Positions 5,890-8,435 of a stretch of DNA of 8,435 nucleotides are shown here, in pieces. Source of the DNA: an uncultured Neisseriaceae bacterium (lineage in GTDB: Bacteria; Pseudomonadota; Gammaproteobacteria; Burkholderiales; UBA11063); contig CALFYC010000230.1 in NCBI GenBank assembly GCA_937952895.1, positions 1 through 8,435 of the forward strand, given 5' to 3'. The notes beneath the pieces are model-generated. The model was not told where the DNA came from, did not search any database, and saw only the letters and a program-made list of their open reading frames with translations. Each line of letters begins with the position of its first letter. Position 1 is the first letter of the stretch. A program made the translations under genes and the position numbers.

Positions 5890-8435
5890 TGGCTAACACG
5901 AATTTCCATTAACAATCCTCATTTCGCAACCGTAATAATGATTGCAATTTTATTACTTGGGATTGTGTCAATAAACCGCATTTCTGTAGAAGAATTTCCG
6001 GACATTAAATTTCCAGTTGTAGTTGTAACTACGAATTATAAAGGAGCATCTCCTGATGTAATCGAAGCAGACATTTCAAAACCAATTGAGGAAGCTCTAA
6101 ATACTTTAAGTGGAATTAAAGTAATTCGTTCTTATTCCTTTGAAGGACAATCTGTTGTTGTTGCCGAATTTAATTTAGAGGTAGATCCTGAAGTTGCCCT
6201 ACAAAATGCACGTGACAAAGTTTCAGCAACATCCGCCCTATTTAGAAAAGAAATCGACGTCCCTGTTGTAACAACAGTAAACCCAAGAGATAACCCTATT
6301 ATTTCATTAGCATTTGCTTCCAACTCAATGTCACTACGTGATATTACCGATTGGATAAACCAAGTTGCCAAAAAGAAATTACAAACCGTTCAAGGGGTTG
6401 GTGATGTAAAAGTAATTGGTGGAGTTGATCGTCAGGTTAGAATAAATGTTGAACCATATAAATTACAATCATTAGGTTTATCAATTACCCAAGTTAATAA
6501 TGCAATTAAAGCATCAAATAATAGTTATCCTGCTGGTAATATTAAAACCATTGATAAAAATATAAGTGTAAGGTTGAATGGTAAACTTAAAAATGTAGCA
6601 GATTTTGCAAATATTGTAGTTGCTTATCGAAACAATGTTCCAATTAAGTTATCCGATATTGCAGTTGTTACTGACGGTCAAGATGAATATAATAGTTTAA
6701 CTTTAGTTGATGGCGAACCTGCTGTAGGATTAGATATCAGACCTGCAGATAAAGCCAATGTCGTTGATGTTGCAACTGGAATTTATAAAATGCTTGATCA
6801 ATTAAATAACATTAAACCCGTTGGGATCAATATTTCAATTAGCTATGATCAATCTACTTCAATAAAATCATCACTTAAAAATGTTGAAGAAACTATTGTT
6901 GAAGGTGCAATTTTAACTGTAATAATTGTCTTTATCTTTTTAAAATCTTGGCGTTCTACTGTGATTACTGGATTAACTTTACCAATCTCATTAATTGGAA
7001 CTTTATTTGCAATTGATATATGCGGTTTTACCCTAAACATGATGTCATTACTTGCTCTATCGTTATCTGTTGGCTTATTAATTGATGATGCCATTGTTGT
7101 TCGGGAAAATATTGTTAGGCATTTACATTTAGGTAAAGATCACTATAATGCAGCTCTTGATGGAACCAATGAAATTGGTTTAGCAGTTCTTGCAACAACC
7201 CTAACTTTGGTTGCAGTATTTCTACCTGTTGGCTTTATGCAAGGAATTATCGGTAAATTTTTCTTTCAATTTGGAGTAACTGTAACCGTTGCTGTTTTAA
7301 TTTCATTATTAATTAGTTTTACCCTTGATCCAATGTTATCGAGTATTTGGCATGAGCCGAAAGATGGAGGGTGGCTTAAACATTCTATTCTTGGTAAAGC
7401 TCTTGATGCATTTGAAGTAAAATTTGATCAATTAACTATTCTTTATGAAAAACTCATTCGCACTTCATTAAATTATAAAAAAACCACTTTAATTGTTGCT
7501 TTAGGCATACTAATTGGTAGTTTTATGCTAGTTCCTCTAATTGGCGGAGAATTTATTCCTAAGGTTGATAAAGGGCGTTATTTAGTAAGTTTTAAAACTG
7601 CAATTGGTTCGAATATTGATTATACTCAAACCAAGGTTGAACAAGTTGATAAAATTTTACGCAAAAATATTCCAGAGATTATTAGTATATCAAGTGGAAT
7701 TAATAAAAATTTTGGGGATGGAACTAATAATGCAAGCTTAACTATTGATATTGGTAATAAACAAAAACGCCATAAAAATCAAGATAAAATTATGGATGAA
7801 ACCAGGACCTTATTAAGTAATGTAGGTGGAATCGAAGTACAAACGGTAATGCCGTTGGGAGGAGCTGGCGGTGATGTCAAACCAATTAATGTTGATATTA
7901 AAGGCGATAATATTAATGTATTAAAAGAGATTGCTGATAAATTAACCTCTCAATTTGCTAAAATTCATGGTATTACTGACTTAGAAAACAGCTTTCAACA
8001 AGCAAATCCGGCTTTATCTGTAAATGTTGAGCGTGATATTGCAAGTAATTTAGGCGTAAATTTATCTGATGTAGGTGAAGCACTATCAACTCTATTTGCT
8101 GGTAATAAAATTAGCACTTGGGAAAATCCCCAAAATGGGCAAAACTATGATGTTGTAATCCAAATACCTGAAGATGAGAGGGGCTCTGGAGTATTAGATC
8201 TATTAAAAGTGCCTAGCACTAATCAAACAAACACCAATGATTCACCTAAAATGGTCTCATTATCTGTAATTGCTAAAGCAAATGCTGGATTTTCACCACG
8301 TGAATTAGATCATATAGATTTACAACGAAAAATCACAATTACGGGTAACGTGGATGGAAGTGATAACCAAGCAATATTTAGTAAAATTCAATCAATTATC
8401 GATGGATATAAGTTGCCTACTGGATATAAAATTGA
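5887..8435 (+). CDS. RND efflux permease (AcrB/HAE1-like), 3' end beyond the window
   Basis: 849 codons are visible and the frame stays open at the window end; the usual length is about 1030, so roughly four fifths is present. RND permeases are trimeric inner-membrane proton antiporters that work with a periplasmic adaptor and an outer-membrane channel. Seen in order: membrane segment 1 (about 9-30) after the amphipathic WLTRISINNP; EEFPDIKFP; the first porter region with KPIEEALNTLSGI and NARDKVS; membrane segments 2-6 (about 335-540), with the paired Asp400-Asp401 in GLLIDDAIVVRENI that match the AcrB D407/D408 proton relay; IGGEFIPKVDKG (about 551), which opens the second porter region; and ERDIASNLGV and PTGYKI further on. 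The TM10 Lys is outside the window. It starts with GTG 30 bp after the glycosyltransferase, with no terminator between, so an operon is likely. No adaptor gene lies directly upstream, which is atypical. The substrate cannot be told. Confidence 0.95.
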   Translation, partial: MWLTRISINNPHFATVIMIAILLLGIVSINRISVEEFPDIKFPVVVVTTNYKGASPDVIEADISKPIEEALNTLSGIKVIRSYSFEGQSVVVAEFNLEVDPEVALQNARDKVSATSALFRKEIDVPVVTTVNPRDNPIISLAFASNSMSLRDITDWINQVAKKKLQTVQGVGDVKVIGGVDRQVRINVEPYKLQSLGLSITQVNNAIKASNNSYPAGNIKTIDKNISVRLNGKLKNVADFANIVVAYRNNVPIKLSDIAVVTDGQDEYNSLTLVDGEPAVGLDIRPADKANVVDVATGIYKMLDQLNNIKPVGINISISYDQSTSIKSSLKNVEETIVEGAILTVIIVFIFLKSWRSTVITGLTLPISLIGTLFAIDICGFTLNMMSLLALSLSVGLLIDDAIVVRENIVRHLHLGKDHYNAALDGTNEIGLAVLATTLTLVAVFLPVGFMQGIIGKFFFQFGVTVTVAVLISLLISFTLDPMLSSIWHEPKDGGWLKHSILGKALDAFEVKFDQLTILYEKLIRTSLNYKKTTLIVALGILIGSFMLVPLIGGEFIPKVDKGRYLVSFKTAIGSNIDYTQTKVEQVDKILRKNIPEIISISSGINKNFGDGTNNASLTIDIGNKQKRHKNQDKIMDETRTLLSNVGGIEVQTVMPLGGAGGDVKPINVDIKGDNINVLKEIADKLTSQFAKIHGITDLENSFQQANPALSVNVERDIASNLGVNLSDVGEALSTLFAGNKISTWENPQNGQNYDVVIQIPEDERGSGVLDLLKVPSTNQTNTNDSPKMVSLSVIAKANAGFSPRELDHIDLQRKITITGNVDGSDNQAIFSKIQSIIDGYKLPTGYKI

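Noticed and set aside
6132..7094. Two minus-strand frames (6132-6371 and 6849-7094)
   Set aside because: Both are antisense to the continuous RND reading frame, which has full family motifs.

Overview
This is an AT-rich window (roughly 30% G+C by eye, not counted) from a Gram-negative, probably proteobacterial, chromosome. The evidence is an Escherichia coli-type TrhO (long form with a C-terminal Cys-rich tail), a diderm lipoprotein signal, an ArnT-like envelope glycosyltransferase and a tripartite-type RND pump. The low G+C suggests a Francisella- or Legionella-like gammaproteobacterium or a low-GC betaproteobacterium. The sequence alone does not fix the genus.

Left part, all on the minus strand. 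trhO (50-1081) encodes a tRNA wobble-uridine hydroxylation enzyme. A small mobile-looking repeat lies on each side of it. The copy at 1175-1243 is a complete 69-bp element with GGTAGTG terminal inverted repeats and a perfect 8-bp target duplication (AATGAAAC). A related copy at 1-53, cut by the window edge, supplies the stop codon of trhO. After about 250 bp of gene-free AT-rich DNA and a strong hairpin terminator (about 1496-1534) come two exported proteins, probably one transcription unit read leftward from a promoter near 4007-4035. The first is a periplasmic seven-repeat beta-propeller (2983-3966). The second is a lipoprotein (1546-2889) that may itself be a degenerate propeller.

Right part, plus strand. 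A divergent intergenic region of about 240 bp carries both promoters, a perfect dyad and several TGATAA-type motifs. It leads into an ArnT/PMT-type membrane glycosyltransferase (4204-5856). This gene is followed 30 bp later by an RND permease gene with a GTG start (5887 to beyond the window). The two probably form one envelope operon.

The most striking signal is an uninterrupted run of nine C (5002-5010) inside the glycosyltransferase gene. It is very unusual in such AT-rich DNA. Loss or gain of one C would truncate the protein at about half length. This looks like a contingency (phase-variation) locus for surface glycosylation, possibly with a polar effect on the downstream pump. The second most interesting item is the miniature element with its clean target duplication. 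I found no CRISPR array, RNA gene, phage gene or obviously new multi-gene system.
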